Below, one piece after another: positions 43,213 through 52,136 of a DNA stretch of 64,000 nucleotides. The DNA is from Collinsella sp. BA40. Its GTDB lineage: Bacteria > Actinomycetota > Coriobacteriia > Coriobacteriales > Coriobacteriaceae. A program made the position numbers and the translations under genes. The number at the start of each line of letters is the position of its first letter. Position 1 is the first letter of the stretch. The stretch covers positions 1 through 64,000 of the forward strand of contig NZ_VOWY01000007.1 of NCBI RefSeq assembly GCF_008014645.1, in the 5' to 3' direction. Under the pieces are notes generated by a model, which searched no databases, was not told the origin of the DNA, and saw only the letters and a program-made list of their open reading frames with translations.

Positions 43213-44046
43213 CTAGCGCCGCGCCGCGAGCATCGCCTCGATGACCGTCGACACGCCGCGGTCGTTGTTGCTGGGTGCGAGGTAGTTCGCATGGGCGTGC
43301 ATGTGCTCCTCGGCGTTGGCCACGACGAAGCCATGGCCCGCCGCCTCGAGCATCTGGATATCGTTGTAGGTATCGCCGAACGCGGCCGCGTCGGCGGTGG
43401 AGATGCCGAGGTGCTCGCAGAGCCGTTCGATCCCCGAGCCCTTGTTGATGCCCCGGTTCATCACGTCGATCCACTCGCGGCCGGCGTTGGTCACGTGGAA
43501 GCGGGCGCCCCATGCGTCGCGGTAGGCGTCGGCGAACACCTCTTCGGCGTTTCGCTCGGGAAAGTAGACGGTGTACTTGTTCACCTCGGCGTCGATCCCG
43601 TCCAAGCTGTCGACATAGCGAATCGTCGAGAAGAACTTGCGGAAATAGCCGTCGTGCACGCGGTCGCACGCCCTGATGTAGCAGGCTTCCAGGCTGCAGA
43701 CCGTAGGGCAGCCGCGCCCGTCTTCCAGGGTGAACCCGAGTAGCTCGTCCACATCCTTCGGCTCCATGAGGCTCTTGTAGATGATTTCCCCGCGATAGGC
43801 GATCGCCGCGCCGTTGTCCGACATGAGGGCGATCGCATCGAGGTGGTCGGCGAACATCTCGCGCAGCGTGTAGCAGGGCCGTCCGCTTGCGGCGCAGAAC
43901 ACGATGCCGGCGTCCTCCATCGAGGCGATCAGCTGGTTGAAGCCGGGAGGCAGGGTGCCGTCATCGGCCAGGAGCGTGCAATCCATATCGGTGGCCACGA
44001 GCGCGACGGATGCAAGGGCGGGATCGTCGAGGTAGGAGGGCAGCAT
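43213..44046 (-). CDS. Cof-type HAD-superfamily hydrolase
   Basis: A 277-residue sugar-phosphate/nucleotide phosphatase-like protein. HAD motif I reads TDMDCTLL (D20, D22), motif II lies in FCAASGR, motif III uses K in NKGSGIERL, and motif IV is FGDTYNDIQM. The large C2 cap is typical of the Cof/YbjI group; the substrate cannot be predicted. The ATG at 44046 follows AAAGGA. It is divergent from the amino-acid transporter operon. Confidence 0.88.
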   Translation of the reverse strand: MLPSYLDDPALASVALVATDMDCTLLADDGTLPPGFNQLIASMEDAGIVFCAASGRPCYTLREMFADHLDAIALMSDNGAAIAYRGEIIYKSLMEPKDVDELLGFTLEDGRGCPTVCSLEACYIRACDRVHDGYFRKFFSTIRYVDSLDGIDAEVNKYTVYFPERNAEEVFADAYRDAWGARFHVTNAGREWIDVMNRGINKGSGIERLCEHLGISTADAAAFGDTYNDIQMLEAAGHGFVVANAEEHMHAHANYLAPSNNDRGVSTVIEAMLAARR

Positions 44047-44368
44047 AGGGTCCTTTCGGGGTGCGGCGGTCGTGTGGTTCGATGCCATTGTAGGTCCATC
44101 TGCTCCGTCCCCGGCCGTGATTCTGGGCGCCATCGAGACGGCGGCCCTCCTGCATCGCCGCGGCGTCCCAGTGTATGCGCATCTATGAATATGAAATGTA
44201 ACCAATCTATTTCTCGGAATATGACGTGCTGGCGCTTCATCAAGATGGAGTATCCTGCCAGGCAGCACGCGGAACTTTCACGCATTGAGTTGCAAGGGAG
44301 AGGGGGATGGGCCCCCTCTGGTTGCGTTGTGCGAAAGGGGTCTCAAACTAAAAACCGGAGGTAACATC
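44047..44368. other. Divergent intergenic region with a leader hairpin
   Basis: About 320 bases between the HAD gene and the binding-protein gene, with no gene inside. The middle part (44170-44280) is AT-richer and probably holds the promoters. A strong two-part hairpin lies at 44292-44325, 44 bases before the binding-protein start. Confidence 0.5.
44292..44325 (+). promoter_or_regulatory. Leader hairpin before the amino-acid ABC operon
   Basis: AGAGGGGG pairs with CCCCCTCT around ATGGG, and an outer GCAA/TTGC stem extends it across a small internal loop. No T-run follows, so it is not a simple terminator. It could be a regulatory mRNA structure or simply stabilise the 5' end. I recognise no known riboswitch or T-box motif. 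Confidence 0.35.
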
Positions 44369-45286
44369 ATGACTCACGAGACTGTCGATGTATCGGTACG
44401 ATCCGCCATACGTTCCCGTAGGGAGTTTCTCAAGCTCTCGGGACTCACGGCGTTGGGCATCGGGGGGATGATGTTCCTCACGGGGTGCGGCCCTGCTCCC
44501 CTGGAGAGCGCGGATGATGCGGAGGGCTCTTCGGCCTCTTCCGCGGTGCTGGGCGACGGCGTCACCCTGCGCGTCGGTATGGAGGCGGCATATGCCCCCT
44601 ATAACTGGCAGGTTTCCTCGGCTTCCGATTTCACCATCCCCATCGAGAACGTTTCGGGCGCCTATGCCGATGGCTACGATGTCCAAGTTGCCAAGATCAT
44701 CGCGGAGCAGCTCGGCATGGAGGCCGTCGCGGTCAAGCTCGAGTTCGGCTCGCTCATCGATGCGCTCAACAACGGCCAGGTGGATATCGTGTGCGCGGGA
44801 ATGTCCGTCACGCCCGAGCGCGCCTCGGCGGCGGCGTTCTCCGAGTCGTATGTGGACGACGATATCGTGATGATCACCAAGAAGGATTCCGCGTACGCCG
44901 GCGCCACCACGTTCGCCGACCTCGAGGATGCATCGATCCTGGGCCAGGCGGCCACCATGTACAACGACGTGATCGACCAGATTCCCGAGGTCAACCATAT
45001 GACGCCCGCCGAGACCGTCCCCATGGTCGTGGAGAACCTGCGCAGCGGCACGTGCGACATCATCACCTACTCGAAGCTTTCCGCCCCCAAGCTGCTCGAG
45101 GTCTATCCCGATTTCGTCGAGCTCGAGATGGCCGACGCCTTCGAGGGGTCGCGCATGCCCGACAACGCGGCGGTCGCGAAGGGCAACGATGCCGCGCTCG
45201 CCCGCATCAACGAGATCATCGCCGACATCGATGAACAGGATCGACAGGACATGTGGTCGGCCTGCATGGACCGCCAGCCCGCCTAG
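44369..45286 (+). CDS. Amino-acid ABC transporter substrate-binding lipoprotein
   Basis: A 305-residue extracytoplasmic solute-binding protein of family 3 (polar amino acids). The N-terminus combines a twin-arginine motif SRREFLK (R17-R18) with a lipobox LTGC (C40), so it should be exported folded by Tat and then lipidated. The mature part has LRVGMEAAYAPYNW, DGYDVQVAKIIAEQL and the hinge IVCAGMSVTPERA. CGGAGG precedes the ATG. It heads an operon with a permease and an ATPase; the downstream cysteine-desulfidase gene suggests cystine or cysteine as ligand. Confidence 0.93.
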   Translation: MTHETVDVSVRSAIRSRREFLKLSGLTALGIGGMMFLTGCGPAPLESADDAEGSSASSAVLGDGVTLRVGMEAAYAPYNWQVSSASDFTIPIENVSGAYADGYDVQVAKIIAEQLGMEAVAVKLEFGSLIDALNNGQVDIVCAGMSVTPERASAAAFSESYVDDDIVMITKKDSAYAGATTFADLEDASILGQAATMYNDVIDQIPEVNHMTPAETVPMVVENLRSGTCDIITYSKLSAPKLLEVYPDFVELEMADAFEGSRMPDNAAVAKGNDAALARINEIIADIDEQDRQDMWSACMDRQPA

Positions 45287-45388
45287 CGCTCGCGCGTCGT
45301 CAACCAAGACAACCATCAACGCCCCTGGTGCGCGTTGGGCAAGGGCCCGCGCGCGCCTCGGGCCCTATCGCTCTATCTGGGGGAGACT

Positions 45389-46585
45389 ATGGATTCCACA
45401 CGTTCCGGCATGGGCGGCGCCCTGGCCCGCATGGCCGCGTTCGCTCGCTCCGAACACCGCTACGTCCTGCTCGGCACGAGCGCCGTGGCGGCGGCGGGCA
45501 TGGCGCTGTCGAGCCGCCCGCGTCCCGCGCTCAGCTTCATGGCGCATGCCTACGGCGTCGAGGTCGTCATGTATTACGCGCTCGCCGCCTGGGTCGCCCT
45601 CTCCGCGGTCGCGCTCGCGTTCAAGCTTGCGAGGTGGAGGACGTATGCGAAGACGTCGCCCTTCACGCGTCCCGCTGCGGTTCGCGCGCTTCGTTACGGC
45701 TCGTATGCGGTATGCGCTATGACGCTCGTCCTCGCGATCGACCGCATCGCGATGGGGCTCGCATCGGCATGGCGGGTCGCCGTGACCGCCGATACGCGTC
45801 CCGAGCCCATGCTCGAGAGCATGCTCTTCATGCTCTACGACAGCCGCGCGATCTTCTTCGAGGGCTTCAAGACCACGGTCGCCCTCGCGGTATTCGGCAC
45901 GGTCATAGCGTTCTTCCTGGCGCTGCTGCTGGTGTTCTTGCGTATCCAGGTGGTGGACCGCGCCGATAACGATTTCGTTCGGTTCTGGAAGGTCGCGGGA
46001 GCGGGTTTCGCCAAGGCCTACAGCACCGTGGTGCGCGGCACGCCCATGATGGTCCAGGCGATGATCATCTTCTTCGGCGTGTTCTCGCTGTTCAAGCTGA
46101 CGAGCCTCACGACTACGCAGGTCAATGGCATCTGGAGCACCTTCGCAGCCGGCCTCGTCACCATCGTGTTGAACTCGACGGCCTATATGATGGAGGTCCT
46201 GCGCGGCGGCATCGAGTCCGTCGACGCCGGCCAGATGGAAGCGGCGCGCTCGCTCGGTCTCTCGCAGTGGCAGGCCATGAGGAAGGTCGTCTTCCCCCAG
46301 GGCGTGAAGTTCGCCATTCCCGGCTTGTCCAACGAGCTGGTCATCAACATCAAGGACTCCTCGGTGCTGTCCGTAATCGGCACCTTCGACCTCATGTTCG
46401 CCACGACGACCGTGGGCGGCATGTATTACCGCCAATTCGAGGCGGCGCTGCTGACCAGCGTGATCTATCTGTGTCTTACGATGTGCGCCTCGTGGCTGCT
46501 GGGCCGCTTCGCCGCCCGGCTCGACGTGAGGCCCGTCAAGCTCGGCAGCACGTCCGACCAGCCCGTCAACGTGGAGGAGAACTAG
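45389..46585 (+). CDS. Amino-acid ABC transporter permease
   Basis: A 398-residue membrane protein. The C-terminal 230 residues form the His/Glu/Gln/Arg-type permease with the EAA loop EAARSLGLSQWQAMRKVVFPQ read in parts and the conserved VVRGTPMMVQ and NSTAYMMEVLRGGI. The N-terminal 150 residues add about three extra membrane segments not usual for this family. GGGGGAG precedes the ATG at 45389. It lies between its binding protein and ATPase. Confidence 0.93.
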   Translation: MDSTRSGMGGALARMAAFARSEHRYVLLGTSAVAAAGMALSSRPRPALSFMAHAYGVEVVMYYALAAWVALSAVALAFKLARWRTYAKTSPFTRPAAVRALRYGSYAVCAMTLVLAIDRIAMGLASAWRVAVTADTRPEPMLESMLFMLYDSRAIFFEGFKTTVALAVFGTVIAFFLALLLVFLRIQVVDRADNDFVRFWKVAGAGFAKAYSTVVRGTPMMVQAMIIFFGVFSLFKLTSLTTTQVNGIWSTFAAGLVTIVLNSTAYMMEVLRGGIESVDAGQMEAARSLGLSQWQAMRKVVFPQGVKFAIPGLSNELVINIKDSSVLSVIGTFDLMFATTTVGGMYYRQFEAALLTSVIYLCLTMCASWLLGRFAARLDVRPVKLGSTSDQPVNVEEN

Positions 46586-46588
46586 ATC

Positions 46589-47356
46589 ATGAGCATGAAC
46601 GAATCCGCTGTCCCCATGGATGGCTGCATGGTTCGCATCGAGGGCCTTCGGAAGTCGTTCGGCGACCTGGAGGTGCTGCGCGACGTGAACCTGGACGTGG
46701 CGCCGGGCGAGGTCGTGACGATCATCGGCGCGTCCGGTTCGGGCAAGTCGACGCTGCTGCGCTGCATCAACCTGCTCGAGACGCCCGATGCGGGCCACGT
46801 GTGGTTCGAGGGCAGCGACCTGACGGCCGACCATGTGGACGTGAACGGGCTGCGCGAGGATATCGGCATGGTGTTCCAGGGATTCAACCTGTTCAACAAC
46901 ATGGACGTCCTCGATAACTGCACGCTCGCGCCGGTGACGCTCAAGAAGATGGGGAAGGCCGAGGCGGAGGCCGTCGCGTTGGCCCATCTTGAATCCGTGG
47001 GCCTTGCCGATTTCGCGCACGCCGCCCCCGCGACGCTGTCCGGTGGCCAGAAGCAGCGCGTCGCCATCGCGCGGGCCCTGTGCATGAATCCCAAGATCAT
47101 GCTGTTCGACGAGCCGACCTCCGCGCTCGACCCGCAGATCGTGGGAGAGGTGCTCGAGGTCATGCGCGGTCTCGCGCGCGACGGCATGACCATGGTCGTC
47201 GTGACGCACGAGATGGAGTTCGCGCGCACCGTGTCCGACCGCGTGGTGTTCATGGACCGGGGCGTCATCGCCGAGCAGGGCGAGCCCGAGCAGATGTTTA
47301 CAGAGCCCGCGCATCCGCGTACCCGCGCGTTCCTGGCCCGGTACCTTCGGTCGTAG
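46589..47356 (+). CDS. Amino-acid ABC transporter ATP-binding protein
   Basis: A 255-residue nucleotide-binding subunit with Walker [11 protein letters not shown]-loop in [11 protein letters not shown], signature [15 protein letters not shown], Walker [13 protein letters not shown] and switch histidine in VVTHEMEFA. It starts three bases after the permease stop and completes an importer for a polar amino acid. Confidence 0.96.
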   Translation: MSMNESAVPMDGCMVRIEGLRKSFGDLEVLRDVNLDVAPGEVVTIIGASGSGKSTLLRCINLLETPDAGHVWFEGSDLTADHVDVNGLREDIGMVFQGFNLFNNMDVLDNCTLAPVTLKKMGKAEAEAVALAHLESVGLADFAHAAPATLSGGQKQRVAIARALCMNPKIMLFDEPTSALDPQIVGEVLEVMRGLARDGMTMVVVTHEMEFARTVSDRVVFMDRGVIAEQGEPEQMFTEPAHPRTRAFLARYLRS

Positions 47357-47490
47357 CGGGCATCCATGTCCGTCGAGCTCGCCCCGTGCGCGCTGGATGG
47401 CGTCCGTTCGGCCGTGAAGGGCGGCATGGTTAGGAAATTTGCGTCGAACCAAGTAGAATTGCAACCATTGGTCGATGCAAGGAGGCAATC

Positions 47491-48882
47491 GTGGGGGAAT
47501 CTGCTAGCGAGGTAACGAGGGATGCCGCGGCGCGCGATCGGGCGCTGTGCGAGCTGCTCGATGGCGAGCTGATCTGCGCGCTGGGATGCACGGAGCCCAT
47601 CGCCGTGGCGTACGCGGCGGCGCTGGCGCGCCTGGTGCTGGGTTGCGAGCCCGAGGCCATGCGCGTGGGATGCTCGGGGAACATCATCAAGAACGTGAAG
47701 AGCGTGACGGTGCCGAACTCCGGCGGCATGCGCGGCGTCGAGGCCGCGGCCGTGCTGGGCGCCGTGGGCGGCAACGCGGCCGCGGCGCTCGAGGTGCTCG
47801 AGGGGGTGGACGATGCGCACCGCGCCCGCACGGTCGAGCTGCTCGGGTCGGACGGCTACTGCGAGGTGGGCCTCGTCGAGGGCGTGCCCAACCTCTATAT
47901 CGATGTGCGCGCCGAGGCCCTGGGCCACGTGGCCGAGGTCGCCATCTCGGAACACCACACCAACGTCGTGCGCTGCACGCGCGACGGCGTGCCGGCGAAC
48001 CGGCTGTGTCCCGCGGCGCGCGGCGGCGAGGTGGAGGATGCATGCTCGGGCACGTGCGCGCTGCTGAATGCGGCGGGCCCCGCTGCTGCCGAGCCCTCCC
48101 ATGCGCGTCCCGTCGAGGGGATGTCGCTCGATATGATCATGGACTTCGTCGAGTCCGGCGACATCGAGGCCGCCCGCGCCGCGCTCGAGCGGCAGCTCGA
48201 GCTCAATCGCGCCATCTCGGACGAGGGCCTGCGCAACTCCTGGGGCGCCGAGGTCGGGCGCACGCTGCTGGCGACGCGCGGCGACGACGTGGCATGCCGC
48301 GCCCGCGCCCGCGCGGCGGCCGGGTCCGATGCGCGCATGAGCGGGTGCGCGCTGCCCGTGGCCATCGTGTGCGGCTCGGGCAACCAGGGTATCACCTGCG
48401 CCCTGCCCGTGCTCACGTACGGCGAGCAGCTCGGCGTGCCGCACGATAGGCTGGTGCGCGCGGTCGCGTTGGCGGACCTCGTGGCCATCCATACCAAGAG
48501 CTACATCGGTGCGCTCTCGGCGTTCTGCGGCGTCGTGTGCGCGGCGTGCGGAGCCGGTGCGGCCATCTGCTGGATGCGCGGCGGCACGCGCGAGCAGATC
48601 GGCGCGACCATCGTGAACACCCTGGGCAACGTCGGCGGAATCGTGTGCGACGGCGCCAAGGCGAGCTGCGCGGCCAAGATCTCGGCGGCGGTGGATGCGG
48701 CCATCCTCGGCTGCGATATGGCGCTCGAGGGCCGCGGGTTCCGCGCAGGCGAGGGCGTCGTGCAGGATACGGTCGAGGAGACCATCGCGGCCATGGGCTA
48801 CGTGGGCCGCGTGGGCATGAAGGATACCGACGTCGAGATCCTTAAGATCATGACGGGCGAGACCGAGGTCGCCGCCTGCTAG
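47491..48882 (+). CDS. L-cysteine desulfidase family protein (CyuA/UPF0597)
   Basis: A 463-residue protein of the UPF0597 family, whose characterised members (CyuA, archaeal L-cysteine desulfidase) split cysteine to pyruvate, sulfide and ammonia using an iron-sulfur cluster. Family motifs seen are ALGCTEPIAVAYA, GCSGNIIKNVKSV, GSGNQGI and the cysteine-rich CDGAKASCAAKI. It starts with GTG behind AAGGAGG, 134 bases after the transporter ATPase; whether it shares their transcript is open. The pairing supports uptake and breakdown of cysteine/cystine. Confidence 0.88.
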   Translation: MGESASEVTRDAAARDRALCELLDGELICALGCTEPIAVAYAAALARLVLGCEPEAMRVGCSGNIIKNVKSVTVPNSGGMRGVEAAAVLGAVGGNAAAALEVLEGVDDAHRARTVELLGSDGYCEVGLVEGVPNLYIDVRAEALGHVAEVAISEHHTNVVRCTRDGVPANRLCPAARGGEVEDACSGTCALLNAAGPAAAEPSHARPVEGMSLDMIMDFVESGDIEAARAALERQLELNRAISDEGLRNSWGAEVGRTLLATRGDDVACRARARAAAGSDARMSGCALPVAIVCGSGNQGITCALPVLTYGEQLGVPHDRLVRAVALADLVAIHTKSYIGALSAFCGVVCAACGAGAAICWMRGGTREQIGATIVNTLGNVGGIVCDGAKASCAAKISAAVDAAILGCDMALEGRGFRAGEGVVQDTVEETIAAMGYVGRVGMKDTDVEILKIMTGETEVAAC

Positions 48883-48905
48883 ATCCATCGCGCACCCACC
48901 ATGTA

Positions 48906-48949
48906 ACCAAGGGCGCCCCCGCGTTCGTTCGCGGGGGCGCCCTTGGGTT
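48906..48949. terminator. Bidirectional terminator between convergent genes
   Basis: AACCAAGGGCGCCCCCGCG and its complement form a nearly perfect long hairpin with loop TTCGTTC, placed between convergent stops at 48882 and 48964. Confidence 0.85.
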
Positions 48950-48963
48950 ATGCATCCGCTTCG

Positions 48964-49725
48964 CTAGGCGCGGGAGGCCGCAGCCTCTTCCTGGCGCCGG
49001 TAGAAGCGCTCCTCGATCTCGTTGAAGCTGGCGGCGAAATCGGCCATCGAGCCCGACCACGTGGCGCGCTCCTGCACGCCGTTGCCCACATAGGCGGTCT
49101 GGATGCCGCAGGCGGGGGCGGGGAAGTCGCGCTTGGGGTCGTTGCCCACCATGAGTACCTCGTGGGGTTCGAGTCCAAGGGCTGCCAGGCTCTCGAGGTA
49201 GTAGGCGGCGCTGGGCTTGCAGTGGTGGGAGTTCTCCATGGTGGTGACGAGCTCGAACGGCATGTCGAGCATATCACCCCAGCCCATGCGGCAGCGTATG
49301 CAGTCCTCGCTGAAGCTGGGGTTGGTGAGCAGGGCCGTGCGCAGACCGCGCGAGGCCACCGCGTCGACGGCTTCGCGGGCGCCGGGGCGCGGCCGCGCAT
49401 GGATGATGGCGTCGTTCCTGTTGGGGAGCACCTCGCGCTCGTAATACTCGAACGCGTCGCGGACCACGGGGTCGTTCATGGGAACGCCGCATCGGCGCAT
49501 GATGAAATCGTCGAAGAACTCGCGGTTGGAAAGGTCTTGGTCGGTGCGCTCGGCGTTGTTGATCTCGAGCATGGCCGAGCCGTAGAGCGCGAACATCGAC
49601 AGCGCGTTCTTGCGTCCGATCTGCGCGAGCATGGACGATTCGTCCCTGGCGAGAACGGCGATGAAAGCGCTCAGGTTCAGGCTGAGCAGCGTGTCGTCCA
49701 TGTCGAATACCACGGCCTTGAGCAT
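48964..49725 (-). CDS. HAD-family hydrolase
   Basis: A 253-residue HAD phosphatase-like protein with motif I VFDMDDTLL, motif II in ALLTNPS, the lysine in HHCKPSAAYY and motif IV MVGNDPKRD. The alpha-helical cap places it near the YjjG/phosphoglycolate-phosphatase groups; substrate unknown. The ATG at 49725 follows GAGGAGG. It is divergent from rpsA. Confidence 0.87.
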   Translation of the reverse strand: MLKAVVFDMDDTLLSLNLSAFIAVLARDESSMLAQIGRKNALSMFALYGSAMLEINNAERTDQDLSNREFFDDFIMRRCGVPMNDPVVRDAFEYYEREVLPNRNDAIIHARPRPGAREAVDAVASRGLRTALLTNPSFSEDCIRCRMGWGDMLDMPFELVTTMENSHHCKPSAAYYLESLAALGLEPHEVLMVGNDPKRDFPAPACGIQTAYVGNGVQERATWSGSMADFAASFNEIEERFYRRQEEAAASRA

Positions 49726-50047
49726 AGCGCCTCCTCTAACGGTCAATCTGTTAACTATAGCACGAGCCCGGGCGGCTCCGGGGAGGGCGGCGGGGCCTTA
49801 CCGTCCCATGATGATCGTCAAGGTGTTCTTATGGACCAGCTGCGTAAAACTTGGGTCTGACGCTTGAAAATAGTCGGAATTACTCGTACTCTAGATGAAC
49901 GTGAATGCAAACGCTTCACATCCGTATCTGTCGGCCCCCGAGTATGTTCCAAACAGTGAGCAAATGCGCCCGGGTAGTTTACCCAATGCAGGCGTTCATC
50001 TGCAGGTCTAGCAAATCGGGGCCCCGTAGTTCGAAAGGGGTCCACCT
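49726..50047. other. rpsA upstream region
   Basis: About 320 bases without a gene. It holds the ribosome site of the minus-strand HAD gene, a good sigma-70-type promoter (49864-49892) and a leader of roughly 150 bases before rpsA. Short open frames here have no support. Confidence 0.6.
49864..49892 (+). promoter_or_regulatory. Likely rpsA promoter
   Basis: TTGAAA (49864-49869) and TACTCT (49887-49892) are separated by exactly 17 bases, in a locally AT-rich stretch. Transcription from here would give a long 5' leader, as is usual for ribosomal protein S1 mRNAs that are autoregulated. Confidence 0.55.
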
Positions 50048-51223
50048 TTGAGTGAGATTCAGAACTCGTCCATCTTCTCCCTCGACGATGTAAACGAAGA
50101 GGAGATGAACAGCCTTATCGACGGTAGCATCACCGATTTCGATGAGGGCGATCTCGTAAGCGGCACTGTCGTGAAGATCGAGCGCGACGAGGTGCTCGTT
50201 GACATCGGATTCAAGTCCGAGGGCGTTATCCCCGTGCGCGAGCTCTCCATCCGCAAGGACGCTAACCCTGCAGACATCGTCGCTATCGGCGATCCCATCG
50301 AGGCCCTCGTTCTCCAGAAGGAGGACAAGGACGGTCGTCTGGTCCTCTCCAAGAAGCGTGCCGAGTACGAGCGTGCTTGGAACCGCATCGAGGAGAAGTT
50401 CAACGCCGGCGAGAACGTCGAGGGCGAGGTTATCGAGGTCGTCAAGGGCGGTCTTATCCTCGACATCGGCCTGCGCGGCTTCCTGCCCGCCTCCCTCGTT
50501 GACCTTCGCCGCGTGAAGGACCTCACCTCCTACATGGGCACCTCCATCGAGGCTCGCGTCATCGAGATGGACCGCAACCGCAACAACGTCGTTCTGTCCC
50601 GTCGCGTCGTGCTCGAGGAGTCCCGCAAGGCCGAGCGCTCCGAGATCCTCTCCAAGCTCAAGAGCGGCATGCGTCTCAAGGGCACCGTTTCCTCCATCGT
50701 GGACTTCGGCGCCTTCGTGGATCTGGGCGGCATCGACGGCCTCATCCACATCTCCGAGCTCTCCTGGAACCACGTCAACCACCCCTCCGAGGTCGTCAAG
50801 GTCGGCCAGGAGGTCGAGGTCGAGGTTCTGGATGTCGACCTCAACCGCGAGCGCATCTCCCTCGGTCTCAAGCAGACCACCGAGGATCCGTGGCGTGCTC
50901 TCGTTAAGAAGTACCCCGTGGGCGCTATCGTCGAGGGCTCCGTTACCAAGCTCGTTCCCTTCGGCGCCTTCGTCGACCTGGGCGACGGCATCGAGGGCCT
51001 CGTTCACATCTCCGAGATGGCGAACAAGCACGTCGACCAGCCCAGCCAGGTTACCCACGTGGGCGACACCGTCCAGGTGAAGGTCATGGAGATCGACCTC
51101 GACCGTCGTCGCATCTCCCTGTCCATGAAGTCCGCCGCCGAGACCCTCGGCGTCGAGATCGAGGTTGCCCCGCTGCCCTCCGAGAAGAAGGACGACGAGG
51201 CCGAGGCTGCTGACGCCGAGTAG
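50048..51223 (+). CDS. rpsA: 30S ribosomal protein S1
   Basis: S1 binds mRNA and helps it dock on the ribosome. The 391-residue protein has four S1 (OB-fold) domains, recognisable by repeats of the type G-x-V/D-F-G-A-F-V-D-L-G; the first, around residues 34-105, is the most divergent, and the last two are the canonical RNA-binding type. A Glu/Asp/Ala-rich tail ends the protein. Initiation is at TTG behind GAAAGGGG. Four domains, rather than six, is usual for Gram-positives. Codon use is highly biased, as expected for an abundant protein. Confidence 0.95.
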   Translation: MSEIQNSSIFSLDDVNEEEMNSLIDGSITDFDEGDLVSGTVVKIERDEVLVDIGFKSEGVIPVRELSIRKDANPADIVAIGDPIEALVLQKEDKDGRLVLSKKRAEYERAWNRIEEKFNAGENVEGEVIEVVKGGLILDIGLRGFLPASLVDLRRVKDLTSYMGTSIEARVIEMDRNRNNVVLSRRVVLEESRKAERSEILSKLKSGMRLKGTVSSIVDFGAFVDLGGIDGLIHISELSWNHVNHPSEVVKVGQEVEVEVLDVDLNRERISLGLKQTTEDPWRALVKKYPVGAIVEGSVTKLVPFGAFVDLGDGIEGLVHISEMANKHVDQPSQVTHVGDTVQVKVMEIDLDRRRISLSMKSAAETLGVEIEVAPLPSEKKDDEAEAADAE

Positions 51224-51260
51224 CGTTCAAGCATCTTTTCTCACACATTACGCGCGCAAG

Positions 51261-51291
51261 GCCTCTGGGTTCGCCCGGGGGCTTTTCTTTT
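51261..51291 (+). terminator. Terminator of rpsA
   Basis: GCCTCTGGG-TTCG-CCCGGGGGC (with G-T pairs) followed by TTTTCTTTT. Confidence 0.88.
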
Positions 51292-51408
51292 GTGGAAGCG
51301 CCGGTTTGAAGGAGCGGGCCCGGTCGGTGGTTGGGGCGTGCCATGCTGGGTAGAATGGGCAAACGTGCTGCGCGCAATGGTTGGCGCAGCGTGGTGAAAG
51401 GGGTTTCG

Positions 51409-52092
51409 ATGCCAGTTTCGAACGGCGCGCCCGAGCGCATGCGCCCGTTGTCTGATTATCCGGTGGTGCTCTTCGATTTCGATGGAACCGTTGCCAACAC
51501 CCAACCGGCTATCTATCGCGTCGCATCAACGGTGCTTCGCAGTCATGGATACGACCACGACGACGCCACGCTGCGTTTGATGATCGGCCCGCCGCTGGAG
51601 GAGGGCTTCGCGCTGGCGGGCGGTATGGATGCCGCCGAGGCGCGCGCGTGCGCCGATGAGTATCGCGCCATCTTCCATGACACCGTGACGCCCGATGAAT
51701 TTCTGCTGATGCCGGGGATGAACGAGTTGCTCGACGGCTTGGTGGCAGCGGGCAAGCGCCTTGCCGTGGCTACATCGCGCATGGAGGATTCGGCGCGCGC
51801 CATGGCCCGCGTCTTGGGGCTTACCCAGTTCGAGGTGATAGCGGGGCGCGTGCACGGCGTTCGCTATTCAAAGGCCGAGTCTATCGAGGCGGCCATCATG
51901 GCGATGCGCGTCTCGGCGCACGATACGCTCATGGTAGGCGACCGCATGCACGACGTTATCGGTGCGGCCGAGTGGGAGATCCCATGCGTTGGGCTGTATT
52001 CCGGCGCGGCGCATCCCGGTGAGCTCGAGGACGCCGGCGCCGTTGCGACCTGCCATAGCGTTGCCGAGCTTTCCGAGCTGCTGGGATTGTAA
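51409..52092 (+). CDS. HAD-IA hydrolase, phosphoglycolate-phosphatase-like
   Basis: A 227-residue protein with motif I FDFDGTVANT, motif II in AVATSRM, motif III around the KAESIEAA segment and motif IV MVGDRMHD. The cap region GPPLEEGFAL matches the Gph/PpaX group, which act on phosphoglycolate or pyrophosphate; the true substrate is not evident. The ATG at 51409 follows GAAAGGGG. A PepV-type gene follows after 44 bases, so the two may be co-transcribed. Confidence 0.87.
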   Translation: MPVSNGAPERMRPLSDYPVVLFDFDGTVANTQPAIYRVASTVLRSHGYDHDDATLRLMIGPPLEEGFALAGGMDAAEARACADEYRAIFHDTVTPDEFLLMPGMNELLDGLVAAGKRLAVATSRMEDSARAMARVLGLTQFEVIAGRVHGVRYSKAESIEAAIMAMRVSAHDTLMVGDRMHDVIGAAEWEIPCVGLYSGAAHPGELEDAGAVATCHSVAELSELLGL

Positions 52093-52136
52093 GATAGAGC
52101 GGATTTCCCTTTGAACCGCTTGAAAGCGAGGTTTGG

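Noticed and set aside
44170-44368. T-box or SAM riboswitch before the amino-acid ABC operon
   Set aside because: The conserved T-box sequence and SAM-box elements are absent; only a simple hairpin is seen.
45365-48888. Two minus-strand frames of about 700-770 codons opposite the ABC transporter and cysteine-desulfidase genes
   Set aside because: Histidine/arginine-rich antisense artefacts across genes with full family motifs.
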